Shown piece by piece: positions 42,148 through 53,721 of a DNA stretch of 64,000 bases (position 1 is its first letter; each line of letters starts with the position of its first letter). The stretch lies in assembly GCA_024734495.1 (NCBI GenBank), contig JALMQS010000075.1, positions 10,908,757 to 10,972,756 of the forward strand, written 5' to 3'. Position numbers and translations under genes: made by a program. Source of the stretch: Forficula auricularia. Taxonomy: Eukaryota > Arthropoda > Insecta > Dermaptera > Forficulidae. The notes beneath the pieces were generated by a model. That model worked only from the letters and a program-made list of their open reading frames with translations, was not told where the DNA came from and searched no databases.

Positions 42148-43309
42148 TAACAGGTCATTCAATAAGTCCGTAGGATAAGTTAGAAAAAAACAAAATTTTG
42201 ACAAAACTAGGTTTTATTATTCAACATAGTTGCTTTTGAGGGCGATACAATGAGTATAGCGATTTTTCAACTTTTCGATACCACTTTTATAGTACGATTT
42301 CTCTTTCTCGTCAAAATAGTCCTCAGTTTCAGCGATTACTTCATCATTGGACTTAAATTTCTTTCCAGCAATCATTCTCTTGAGATCTGAAAACAGGAAA
42401 AAGTCGCTGGGGGCTAAATCTAGAGAATATGGTGGGTGGGTAACTAATTTGAAGCCCAATTCATTCAATTTCGGCATCGTTTTCATCGATTTGTGACACA
42501 GTGCATTGTCTTGGTGAAACAACACTTTTTTCTTTTTCATATGTGGCCGTTTCTTTGCGATTTCAGCCTTCAATCGATCCAAAAATGCACAGTAATAGTC
42601 TCTGTTGATGGTGGTTCCTTTTTGGAGATAGTCAATGAATATTATTCCGTTCGTATCCCAAAATACAGACGCCATCACCTTACCGGCCGACTGTTGCGTC
42701 TTTGCTCGCTTTGGATTCGGTTCGTCGACTGCTGTCCACTCAGCTGACTGTCTTTTAGATTATGGTGTGTAATAGTGAAGCCATGTCTCATCCATTGTCA
42801 CATATCGACGATAGAATTCTATTTTATTGCGGTTTAACAGCTCCAAACACTCCTCTGAATCATCGACTCGTTGTTGTTTTTGGTCGACTGTGAGCTCTTT
42901 TTTTATGTTTTCTGGAATAACAGCCTCATTTGGGCGTCCACTGTGCTCTGCATCATTTGTGCTGGTACGACCACGTTTAAATTCAAGAATCCACTTCTCT
43001 ACCATTTGTCTCGATGGAGCAGAGTTCGGATAATGCTTATCAAGCCATTGTTTGGTTTCCACTGTATTTTTTTCATCAAAAAGCAATGCTTTATTAAAAC
43101 TCGAAATTCACTTTTTTCCATTTTTCTTTTTTCAATAACAAAAGTTGCTTCACACAAAATGCTATAACTCACGAATGAATAGTCAGATTACTGTCAAATT
43201 TATACACCTATCGTTTGAAGGTTAGTAATAAATAAAAATAATATGTAAAAAATTCTAGTAACGCCATCCATCTATGCGTCATCCTATGGACTTTTTGAAT
43301 GGACTGTTA
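42148..43309 (-). mobile_element. mariner element with internally deleted transposase
   Basis: Inverted ends ACAGGTCATTCAATAAGTCC (42150) and, complemented from the right, ACAGTCCATTCAAAAAGTCC (ending 43307) match at about 24 of 29 positions and are flanked by TA on both sides. At 1158 bp it is shorter than the usual about 1.3 kb. The transposase inside is minus strand and broken. Confidence 0.9.
42217..43121 (-). pseudogene. mariner transposase (deleted, frameshifted, one nonsense codon)
   Basis: ATG at 43121 opens MEKSEFRVLIKHCFL, then a one-base shift near 43085 leads to KNTVETKQWLDKHYPNSAPS. After PNEAVIPENIKKEL the protein jumps to TVDQKQQRVDDSEECLELL: about 45 residues covering the second helix-turn-helix and the WVPxL linker are gone. 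MDETWLHYYTP is followed by TAA (42760-42762) where the family has Glu. The rest is open to 42217 and keeps FHQDNALCHKS and LDLAPSDFFLF, so all three catalytic aspartates (D, D34D) remain. Inactive. Confidence 0.9.
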
Positions 43310-43816
43310 GTTATCGAAATTTCTAGGACAAAAACAGAAAGGAATGACTTTTTACTCAAAGAAATAATTGTAAATGTAAGCGAATTAGACTCTAAATTTC
43401 TTAAAATAGACTCTTAGAGTTATTGTATTTGAATTTTGTACGAGAGGTTGTAAAACTATTGTAAAAGTAAAGAAAGAAGTGATTCATGTGTTGGAATTGA
43501 ATCCGATTACACCATCAGAAACCAATCTAACTGCAAAGATTTACTAGTTGAAAGGAAATCTGGTAAAACCAATTTTAGTGCGGATGTATTTAATTCAGGG
43601 ATGATATATACACAGACTGCTTGATTACTAAGGGTAGTAACAAAAAAGGGGCGAGCTCTAAGGAAATCCTATAGAGCCGAAATAGTCCTATGATTTATAG
43701 GTGTCCTAGTAATTTGTTGAGAGTAAGAGAGGGCGGGGAGTAGGAAGAACAATTGTGGTTTTATAAATGGGACTGGACAAGGCTTGTTGACGCTAAATTA
43801 ATTTTATGAAGTTGGT
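43310..43816. other. Intergenic, nothing recognised
   Basis: No ORF or repeat match between the mariner and the family A element. Confidence 0.4.
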
Positions 43817-45836
43817 TTTTACTTTATCCAATGCAAAGCATGGGTAAAGTATTGCAATCGCTCTCGGGGCAAGCGTGGCTTCAAAGGGTCCTCAGGTAAA
43901 GACTACGGAACCCATGGACTCAATTAAAGTCACAAATTGTAGTATTCATATAGGTTGAATTTTAACACGTGACGGTTTTGTCAAAAATTACATGGGGTCT
44001 CGTCGAGAGGCCAAAAAAGGGCGATTTTTTCATTTAGTGCGTGCGTATGGATGGATGTATGGATGGATGTATGTATGTATGGATGTTATCGCTTTTTTGG
44101 CCCACGATTTTTTCCACACCGTTGCACCGATTGAAATGAAATTGAAAACCTACCATTAGTTTAACAAAATGAAGCGCTGATTAGTTTTTGGTACATATCG
44201 GCCCACAAACATTAGTACTTTATTTCGGTACTTTTTTATTTTTTTCTAAATATTTTGAAAATGACTTAACCAATTTTGATGAAATTTAATATCCTAATTA
44301 AGTACCTTGGGGACCACAAAAAAGGTTAAATAAAGTTTTTAGTAAAATTATATTTTAAAGTACTTTACTCTAAAGTAAGATAGTACTTTTAAAAAAAAAT
44401 TTAAATTTATTCATTTGATCGTTTTAATATACCTCATTTAACCTAACTTAAGTAAGAATGGATAGGCTTCTCTCTGTGAAATGCTAAAAATTTGGGAGGA
44501 ATTTTTATGAGTAACCATAGCAACTGCGTTGTTTTCTTATCCGTTACCTTTGCTGAAGACAGAGAAATCGATTTTAAACCAAAAATAGCGATTGATTCTC
44601 ATCTAGTACTTGAGGAATAATCATTCTATATTGGATTTTTGACGTTTCGGTTTTTATTAGTAACCATTGCTGAAGACATAGAGAAATCGATTTTAAACCA
44701 AAAATAGCGATTGATTCTCATCTAGTTCTTGAGGAATAATCATTCTATATTGGATTTTTGACGTTTCGGTTTTTATTAGTAACCATTGTTGAAGACATAG
44801 AGAAATCGACTTTAAACCAAAAATAGCGATTGATTCTCATCTAATACTTGAGAAATATCCATTCTATATTGGATTTTTGACGTTTCGGTTTTTATTAGTA
44901 ACCATTCCTGAAGACATAGAGAAATCAACTTTAAACCAAAAATAGCGATTGATTCTCATCTAGTACTTGAGGAATAATCATTCTATATTGGATTTTTGAC
45001 GTTTCGGTTTTTATTGGTAACCATTGCTGAAGACATAGATGAATCGACTTAAAATCAAAAATAGCGATTGATTCTCATCTAATACTTGAGGAATAACAAT
45101 TCTACATTAGGTTTTTGACGTTTCGATTATTATTGGTAATCATTGCTGACGACATGGAGGAATCGACTTAAAATCAAAAATAACGATCGATTCTTATCTA
45201 ATACTAGAGGAATAACCTTATTGAATTCCATTTTTGATGTTTTGACTATTAATGGAAACCTCTACTGAAAATGTAGAAGAATCGACTTAAAATCAAAAAG
45301 ACTAAATTCTTTTTGGTAAACAACTCAAGCTTGAGTTGTTTGCCATAAAAGAATTTAGTCTTTTTGATTTTAAGTCGATTCTTCTACATTTTAAGTAGAG
45401 GTTTCCATTAATAGTCAAAACATCAAAAATGGAATTCAATAAGGTTATTCCTCTAGTATTAGATAAGAATCGATCGTTATTTTTGATTTTAAGTCGTTTC
45501 CTCCATGTCTTCAGCAATGGTTACCAATAATAATCGAAACGTCAAAAACCTAATGTAGAATTGTTATTCCTCAAGTATTAGATGAGAATCGATGGCTATT
45601 TTTGATTTTAAGTCGATTCCTCTATGTCTTCAGCAATGGTTACCAATAAAAACCGAAACGTCAAAAATCCAATGTAGAATGGTTATTCCTCGACTCTTAA
45701 ATGAGAAATATTTTTGAATTAATTTCAATATGAACTACAAATTGCAAGTGATATCTGATTAATAATAAAGGAACAAACATATTAATATTTCAAATGAATT
45801 TGGATAAAGTTTAGCAACGATCCGTTGCAGTTTATT
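43817..45836 (+). mobile_element. Hairpin family A, complete copy (about 2 kb)
   Basis: The most complete copy. Terminal palindrome 43820-43851 (TACTTTATCCAATGC / GCATGGGTAAAGTA), CTCGGGGCAAGCGTGG block, (ATGG/ATGT)n at about 44046-44093, conserved core 44095-44470 (CACACCGTTGCACCGATTG to CTTCTCTCTGTGAAATG), minisatellite array 44553-45325, its large inverted partner 45326-45700, then the end hairpin GCAACGATCCGTTGC (45814-45828) and AGTTTATT. Non-coding. No clear target duplication. Confidence 0.8.
44553..45700. repeat. Minisatellite array 3 closing in a giant palindrome
   Basis: Six units of about 119 bp in one direction, then the perfect centre CAACTCAAGCTTGAGTTG (45321-45338). From there the sequence runs back as the complement of the last three or so units for about 370 bp per arm (44960-45325 versus 45326-45695). 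Arrays 1 and 2 show the same junction with a shortened reversed arm. Confidence 0.9.
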
Positions 45837-47331
45837 TCGTAGTGGAGATGGAATGCTTTTAAGAGCAATTCTCACTTTCCTTAAAAGATTGCAAATGGAC
45901 GGTTGACAGATGCCTTGGAATTTTCGTATTTTCTCTCGCACTTCGTCTTAGCTTAAGCTTAAAAACACCAACGTGAATAAATTGCTAACACATTTAAGTA
46001 CACACGAGAAAAACATATCCCCAAGGGTAAAAACGATTCATGAAGAAAAATAAACCGAAATAATGTGAGAGAGAAATAAAATTGAAAATTTAACGCAAGT
46101 ATTAGATCTATATATTGGATAAGAATTTAATTATAAAAAATTCTCTAATCTTGTGGTCAGAATGATGATTCAGCAGATTCGTTCGTGGTGAAATTAGATT
46201 ATTATTAAATTGAAACATAAGAGGTACCGTACCCTGGAGACTTTTTCAAACAGGGCGTTTTATCATAAGGTCAAGGATTATTGCTTTAATTTATATTTAA
46301 TTATTTATTAAAGATAAAGTCGTAACCTCAATTTTATTCTTTAAGCATCGCATTTTATACTTCTAAAATGTCTTTTCATTGGACTTATAATCCAAACAAA
46401 AAAGTCAAATTAGTCCACATAATTATTAAAAATTCTGAATAGTTTACAAATGCATTGATACATCATAAAAAGAAAATTAAAAAGCCAGTCATCAAAGATC
46501 TTGTTATATATGTTTAATAGGCTGAAATTCGAAATATATTATATTTTTTTGAATTCAAAAACACTCACTATTTATCAATCCTAATAAAATTTCCATTTTT
46601 AAGGGCAATTTAAAAGTGAGAAGGTTTCAAGTACACTAACTAGTTGCAAAATATCAAAATGGTCTATATCAATCATTTTAAGTTAGAAAACATCTGATCC
46701 AAATACGAACTTTCATAAAAAGCCGTTTTTCAAATGAGTTCAAAATTTGCTCGGACAAATAGAAAGGCAGACAGACAGGAATTTTGTTGAAAGTGTTTTC
46801 TTTTATAACTTTTCTTGAAAAGTGTACATCCAAAATTTGGGCTGATTTGCAATGTACAGACAAAACCTTAATTTTATATATAAGATTTGTATAACAATAA
46901 AACAAATCCGATTGTTCTCTTTTAATTCTCTAAGATTGAAGCTCTACAGTTGTTCTAAGCTCTCATGATTATCCATTTTATAATACATATTTTTAATTTA
47001 TAGCCCACAAATATCATAAACTTATTTTAAACACTGAAATATATTCACTATAAAAAAGTGACCATATTCATGGATAGATTCAATACTCAAAAAGAGCCCT
47101 AATTGAGCAGCCCACATTTATACTAATTTCATAGTTTAAGGTAGTTCTTACACAAATGTAAAAATTCAAGAAGATTGGGAAAGGGTGGGAAAATGATCAT
47201 TATTTTATTTTTTTTCATTGAAGGACTTTCAACATCATTATGAAAAACTAATATTTGTTAGAATAATATATTCGGAGTAACTTAAAAAAAATTGAAATTA
47301 TTTATCTTTTAATTTTGATAAAAAACGAAAA
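45837..47331. other. Intergenic, no supported feature
   Basis: A short minus-strand frame at 45840-45941 (KIRKFQGICQPSICNLLRKV) has a helix-turn-helix flavour and may be a transposase scrap abutting the family A end. Otherwise AT-rich with no repeat match. Confidence 0.3.
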
Positions 47332-48314
47332 TAAAATTTTTTAAGAAAAAAATAAAAACCGACTTCAAAAAATTAAATGCAACAAATAAAATACACTAAA
47401 AGGTATAAAATAATTATTATCTTATTTAGTTACAACTAAACGACGAAATATTAACACGAAATTACTTTTTGAAGTCGGTGCCAAACATATACCTTTTATG
47501 AATCGCACTCGACGGATCTTACTTAGTACGTTTGGAGGATATGCTCGCCTATAGGTATAGTTTGTTTGGTACCGAATTCAAAAAGCAATTTCGTGTCAAT
47601 ATTTCGTCGTTTAGTTGTAACTAAATTAAATGCAACAAATAAAATACACTAAAAGGTATAAAATAATTATTATCTTATTTAGTTACAACTAAACGACGAA
47701 ATATTAACACGAAACTACTTTTTGAAGTCGGTGCTAAACAAACTATACCTATAAGCGAGCGTACCCGCCAAACGTACTAAGTAAGATCCGTCGAGTGCGA
47801 TTCATAAAAGGTATATATTTGGCACCAACTTCAAAAAGTAATTTCATGTTAATATTTCGTGGTTTAGTTGTAACTAAATAAGATAATAATTATTTTATAC
47901 CTTTTAGTGTATTTTATTTGTTGCATTTAATTTTTTGAAGTCGGTTTTTATTTTTTCTTAAAAATTATTTTTATTTTTCTCTTTTTAGTGATGTCATTAA
48001 TAGTGATCATATCATCAGAACTTGACCAAATTAATATGACACCATCCCTAAGACACCCCCTTTCGGATAAAAAAGAACCATCGAAATCGGTTCATAAACA
48101 AAGAGGTTAGGTCTAAATAAACCTAATAAAAAAGGTCTAATACCTATGAAAAAAAATCGAAAAAAAAAATGGGACCAATCGGAAGCTAGACTGGACCCAA
48201 TGCAAAATTTTTTTTCAAAATCGGTTGACAATTGGCGGAGATATGAGGTAACATAGGCACAAAAAAAAAAATTCAGTCGAATAGAGAACCTCCTCCTTTT
48301 TTGAAGTCGGTTAA
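47332..48314 (+). mobile_element. GACTTC palindromic element, copy 7, with doubled palindrome
   Basis: Ends are standard (TAAAATTTTTTAAG... at 47332, GAAGTCGGTTAA ending 48314). The left half holds two palindromes in a row. The first (47360-47625) has its loop in the reversed orientation (CATATACCTTTTATGAATCG at 47484). Its right arm is cut at 'gttgtaactaaatt' and passes straight into a second left arm (47626), loop in standard orientation (CAAACTATACCTATAAGCG at 47728) and right arm. No other copy has this arrangement. Confidence 0.85.
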
Positions 48315-48417
48315 AAATAAAATTGTTTTTTCAATCCTTTAAATTAAAAGTTACTAGAAAATCAACGAACAATGCAGCAATAATTATAATAGCTTTTGTA
48401 CTTACTTTACGATTTAT

Positions 48418-49159
48418 TAAAAATAATTTTTAAGAAAAAAATAAAAATCGACTTCAAAAAATTAAATGCAACAAATAAAATACACTAAAAGGTATAAAAT
48501 AATTATTATCTTATTTAGTTACAACTAAACGACGAAATATTAACATGAAATTACTTTTTGAAGTCGGTGCTAAACAAACTATACCTATAAGCGAGCGTAC
48601 CCGCCAAACGTACTAAGTAAGATCCGTCGAGTGCGATTCATAAAAGGTATATATTTGGCACCAACTTCAAAAAGTAATTTCATGTTAATATTTCGTGGTT
48701 TAGTTGTAACTAAATAAGATAATAATTATTTTATACCTTTTAGTGTATTTTATTTGTTGCATTTAATTTTTTGAAGTCGGTTTTTATTTTTTCTTAAAAA
48801 TTATTTTTATTTTTCTCTTTTTAGTGATGTCATTAATAGTGATCATATCATCAGAACTTGACCAAATTAATATGACACCATCCCTAAGACACCCCCTTTC
48901 GGATAAAAAAAGAACCATCGAAATCGGTTCATAAACAAAGAGGTTAGGTCTAAACAAACCTAATAAAAAAGGTCTAATACCTATGGAAAAAAATCGAAAA
49001 AAAATGGGACCAATCGGAAGCTAGACTGGACCCAATGCAAAAAAAATTTCAAAATCGGTTGACAATTGCCGGAGATATGAGGTAACATAGGCACAAAAAA
49101 AAAAAAAAAAAAAAATTTCAGTCGAATAGAGAACCTCCTCCTTTTTTGAAGTCGGTTAA
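48418..49159 (+). mobile_element. GACTTC palindromic element, copy 8 (short form)
   Basis: 742 bp, 104 bp downstream of copy 7 and in the same orientation. It starts TAAAAATAATTTTTAAG and ends GAAGTCGGTTAA (49159). Loop standard. It shares private details with the second palindrome of copy 7 (GGTGCTAAACAAAC, 'gtggtttagttg'), so the two are close relatives or one region was duplicated. Confidence 0.85.
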
Positions 49160-50353
49160 AAACAAACATATTTGGGCGATTATTTTTAGTGGAGGGGATA
49201 TAAGATCAATGGCTTGGAAACGATCTGGCAAGTATGTGTGTACACATATAGAGATTTCGTAGTGTGAGTGGTACAGTCACGTTAAAAATACATAACCTAA
49301 AATTTTAGTTCCGTTCATATTTATAGAGTGGTTACGAGGCTAAAACTTTTTGTGTTGATTGTCTCAAAAGAACCTCCTAAAATGTTATTAAAAATCCTAA
49401 ATAACTTGAAAGACGCTCGAAAAATAACATTAATGTGATTTTTAATAGACCACCCTCAAAAAACACACCCAAATCATAAGACTTTCAACCGATTCCAAGA
49501 TTAAATCATTGATTTTATATGAGAAATCGATCGTGTTCCTGTAAAATGACGTGACTTTTTGAAATGATTTTTTCCATCTTAATCATGAAAAATAAATAAT
49601 TCAATAAAAATTTTAACTATAAAATCACTAGAAAATGTATCAGATATACTTATCTAAAAGCTAATTCAGATTTTTCTCCAATCCCTTTCCTCTAGAATTA
49701 GAACATTCATTTTCTGAAAACATACTCTTGCAAAGTATTTTTTTTCTTGTTTTTTTCTTTCCTTCTTTTTTTTTTTTAAGAAATTACTTGGCAGACGTGC
49801 TGCAAATAACAAATTCCGTAGAAAATAAACTATTTAAGTCTCTATAGAAAAACAAACAAACTAAAAGACACTTCTCACCAAATGTCTTAATAACTTAATC
49901 CCTTTCCCTAACAAACAATTTCTCTACATTGTTGAAGATTTTCTATTATCTTATCCGTTCTTCACTAAATCGATTTCTTTCTTAAAGAAACAATGAGATT
50001 TCTTTTTCTTTCAAACTGTAATCTCACTAAATTCTCTCTTCTCTATCGATCTGATTAGGAAAATTACCAATTTAATATCAGGTGGCCTCAGGATATTAAA
50101 TTATTTTCTTTGATTATATAAAAAATATGACTTACTGATAAAACTCTGGCCTGATTGTGGATCTCCAGATCTCCACTTATTTATTTTTATGGCTTCAGAC
50201 AATCTAGTCCAGGATAATTTTTATATTTTATGACACTTAAGTTATTTGTGTTTCTGTATGTGCAAATTAAATCAGAATGCCAAACACTTGGCCTTCGACA
50301 TTCGGATTTAATTCCCAAATTGGTGAATACAACCCTTCTGATATAATAGAAAT
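49160..50353. other. Intergenic, nothing recognised
   Basis: AT-rich, with pyrimidine tracts at 49740-49780 but no exon-like sequence beside them. Confidence 0.4.
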
Positions 50354-51225
50354 TGTATTCGATGAAGGAGGAGATATCAGTCAAATTTGGATGCGCTGGG
50401 TTCAATAAAACACCCTGAATAAAACGTTTCGGCCTGAATTTATTTGGCCATCTTCAGTTAATTGGGAGTGTTTTGTATTACATTCATTCTGAACCTTTGG
50501 GTGCAGGGACGTTATAAATTTACATGAAGCTACAATTTTTATTTTTTACAAGGCTTGGTTCGATCACATATGAGTACCGCAATTTGTGTATAATGTGGGA
50601 AATTAATTGTTTAATTAAGTATTTAATTTAAAAGTGAATTATATTGAATTCTGTTTAAGATCACATGTTTGGCAAATGTGTGGCTCGCTTCCTGCCCTTT
50701 TATGGTGGGAGGTCGCTCTCTTTCTTCTTAGCTGGGTATTGTCCCTTCAGACTAAAAGCATGTAATAAATATTATTATGACAACTTGTGTTCAAGAGGGC
50801 TGGCCGGCTGACACTCATATGCATGTGTATATGTGTTTCAGCTGAGAGGCAGTCGTTGACAAGACGTCAGTTGGTTGAAAAACGAGTGATGGTTAAGACA
50901 TGCTTGTCGATTTGATATAGTTGAAAGCCAGTGGTGCTTAAGATGACACGATGTATTAATAAACGATGTGTATTATGATGTTCAACGACGACCCCTAGAC
51001 ACGAATATGTATAACCCCCTTTTTGTAAATAAATATATATATAAAGAATGAATTAGTGTATTATTTTCACCCCTATGAGCGAAGGGGGTGAAACCCCCTT
51101 CTACAATAACTTCCAATTAACTGAAGATGGCCAAATAAATTCAGACCGAAACGCTTTATTCAGGGTGTTTTATTGAAGCCAGCGCATCCAAATTTGGCTG
51201 ATAGCTCCTCCTTCATCTAATACAG
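50354..51225. mobile_element. Element with long (115-bp) terminal inverted repeats
   Basis: 50354-50468 and 51111-51225 are reverse complements at roughly 90 percent. They carry GATGAAGGAGGAG, AAATTTGGATGCGCTGG, 'caataaaacaccctgaataaa' and 'aaatttatttggccatcttc'. The 640-bp interior (50530-51060) is less AT-rich, has TAATAAA signals and no ORF, and resembles an LTR. No target duplication seen. Each inverted arm contains a CTGAAGA-stem-GAAACG motif reminiscent of Penelope-associated hammerhead cores. Confidence 0.6.
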
Positions 51226-52198
51226 TTTAATCACAGTCACGAACTCTAACAACATTCATAATAGAAATTTTCAATAACGAATAACCCCTCTGATTTAGCA
51301 CTTGTCCACCTCTTTTAATTTTCTACAGGAATCCTAACTTTACTATTATCGGCATTTGTTTTTTATATTCAAAAGTTGGCATATTTTTTGGTGGAAAACC
51401 CATTTATCGTACAATGATTTTGTATTTTCTTATATGTCTCGAAATATGAATAAAAGAAAAAATATATTCCATTTATTTCAATCAAGATTGACAACACTTG
51501 TATAGAGGAATCAAGAATGTTTATGTCTCTTATCAGTAAAGCTTTTTCTCGGTGAATCCCTCCCTTATGCTGTCCACCAGCGACATGATAAGCCCCAAGA
51601 ACAATAGACAGGTGCCCGAAGGGTCTGTGCCAACTTGTTCACATAGCCCTTTGGATACCCTTTTCAATGTACTGGATTTTTTATTCCATTTCCCTTTTCC
51701 TATAATGTCTGTCCAGCCATTTCCGTCTTAATTTGATCTTTCTTTCTCTTTTACAGTGGACTAGTGTAAATAATATATTCTCTCTATCTATAGGACCTGT
51801 TAAAAATTTAATGAAATCTGTTCACTTTTGAGGTCATTCGAAAGAGAGAATATAGAAGATGAGTACAAATAGAATTGACAAAAACCATACAGAATTTCAA
51901 ATGGAAATTTCATCTCAATACACTGTATGAATGGATTACATCAATTATACATTGACATACGAAAAAATAATTTTCTAAAGCATTGATTTCTAAACTAGAT
52001 CATCACCAAAAAAAACTGGATACTCGATATTTCTATATCGCAACGTCTCTGTATGTTCATTTTTACTCTGTTTATAATAAATGTTTTTTTAATTTTTTGG
52101 TATTTTATTTGAATAAGTTTAAGACCATATTTAGTCAAAATTGATTCAATTTTTCCAAGATATACAAACAATTCTCTTCAAGACTATAAAATCTTTTA
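51226..52198. other. Intergenic; short conserved-looking minus-strand frame at 51543-51725
   Basis: The minus strand between 51725 and 51543 is open for about 60 codons (KGLCEQVGTDPSGTCLLFLG is its middle) with far less AT than its surroundings and non-repetitive composition. There is no start codon and a stop lies just upstream in frame. It could be an exon or a remnant. No family recognised. Confidence 0.25.
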
Positions 52199-53560
52199 GT
52201 CCAAGAGCCCACGACCCATTTTTCATGAAGTGTTTGATTCAAGTAGATATTTCACCTAGAGGTATTAATAGCCCAGATGAGTAGGGAATCAACTGTTTTT
52301 TGATCTACCTGGGTACTGCTGCTACTTCGCATAGGGGAAAGTTGTAAAATAAAAATTTTTAAGAAAAAAATAAAAACCGACTTCAAAAAATTAAGTGCAA
52401 CAAATATAAAAATACACTAAAAGGTATAAAATAATTATTATCTTATTTAGTTACAACTAAACGACGAAATATTAACACGAAATTACTTTTTAAAGTCGGT
52501 GCCAAACAAACTATACCTATAAGCGAAGCGTACCCACCAAACGTACTAAGTAAGATCCGTCGAGTGCGATTCATAAAAGGTATATGTTTGGCACCAACTT
52601 CAAAAAGTAATTTCGTGTTAATATTTCGTCGTTTAGTTGTAACTAAATAAGATAATAATTATTTTATACCTTTTAGTGTATTTTTATATTTGTTGCACTT
52701 AATTTTTTGAAGTCGGTTTATTATTTTTTTCTTAAAAATTTTTATTTTTCTCTTTTTAGTGATGTTATTAATAGTGATTATATCATCAGAACTTGACCAA
52801 ATTAATATGACACCATCCCTAAGACACCCCTTTCGGATAAAAAAAGAACCATCGAAATCGGTTCATAAACAAAGAGGTTAGGTCTAAACAAACCTAAACA
52901 AACCTAATAAAAAAGGTCTAATACCTATGAAAAAAAATCGAAAAAAAATGGGACCAATCGGAAGCTAGACTGGACCCAATGCAAAAAAAATTTTCAAAAT
53001 CGGTTGACAATTGGCGGAGATATGAGGTAACATAGGCACAAAAAAAAAAAAAAAAAAAAAAAAAAATTCAATCGAATAGAGAACCTCCTCCTTTTTTGAA
53101 GTCGGTTAAAAATGTTCGCCAAAAAAGTGTTTAATTCAAAATCCAACAAATACTATTCGACAGTTAAGTTGATTTTAAATTAAAAATGAACTAAGCCAGA
53201 CACTTTTAGGGGGGGGGCAACAATGAGCCAGACAACCCTAAAGTTGCTTTTTTTCAAATAACAAAAATGCAACTTTAGGGTAGTCTGGATCAGTGTTAAC
53301 CACCCTAAAAGTGTCTGTCTTAGTTCATTTTTAATTTAAAATCAACTTAACTGTCGAATAGTATTTGTTGGATTTTGAATCAAACACTTTTTTTTGGCGA
53401 ACATTTTTTTACAACTTTCTCCTATACGCAGTAGCAGCAGTACCCAGGTAGATCAAAAAAACAGCCGATTCTCTACTCATCTATGCTATTAATACCTCTA
53501 AGTGAAATATCTACTTGAATCAAACACTTTATGAAAAATGGGTCGTGGGCTCTCGGACTA
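52199..53560. repeat. Foldback repeat with arms of about 290 bp, left arm carrying an insertion
   Basis: The left arm (52199-53249, minus a 760-bp GACTTC element) and right arm (53269-53560) are reverse complements. Anchors are CCAAGAGCCCACGACCC / GGGTCGTGGGCTCTCGG and, next to the centre, ACCCTAAAGTTGC / GCAACTTTAGGGT around a 19-base loop. Interior differences such as a G9 run in the left arm show modest divergence. Confidence 0.85.
52350..53109 (+). mobile_element. GACTTC palindromic element, copy 9 (young, empty site preserved)
   Basis: 760 bp, nearly identical to copy 6. Filled: 'gttgtaaaa', TAAAAATTTTTAAG ... GAAGTCGGTTAA, 'aaatgttcgcc'. The empty site on the other arm (53400-53415, complemented) reads gttgtaaaaaaatgttcgcc. 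Four plus five As filled against seven empty gives the same two-base excess as copy 6. It also carries an A24-type tract near its right end. Confidence 0.85.
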
Positions 53561-53721
53561 TTTTCAGCGATATTACAATTTAACTCAAAAATCGAATATG
53601 TACATATCTAGTTCATAAGTTACAATAATTTTTGCTTCAAAAAATAATTCATTCCTTAAGTCTAAAGCTTTTTTTTTTTTTTTTTTTTTTTTAATTATTG
53701 GCATCGGGTAAGAGTCTAAAA

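Noticed and set aside
34600..45840. CRISPR-like array from regularly spaced 120-bp repeats
   Set aside because: Units are contiguous with no unique spacers and the genome is animal; it is a minisatellite inside a transposon.
45759..45941. Helix-turn-helix transposase gene
   Set aside because: Only about 35 residues with weak HTH flavour and no catalytic part; noted as a possible scrap only.
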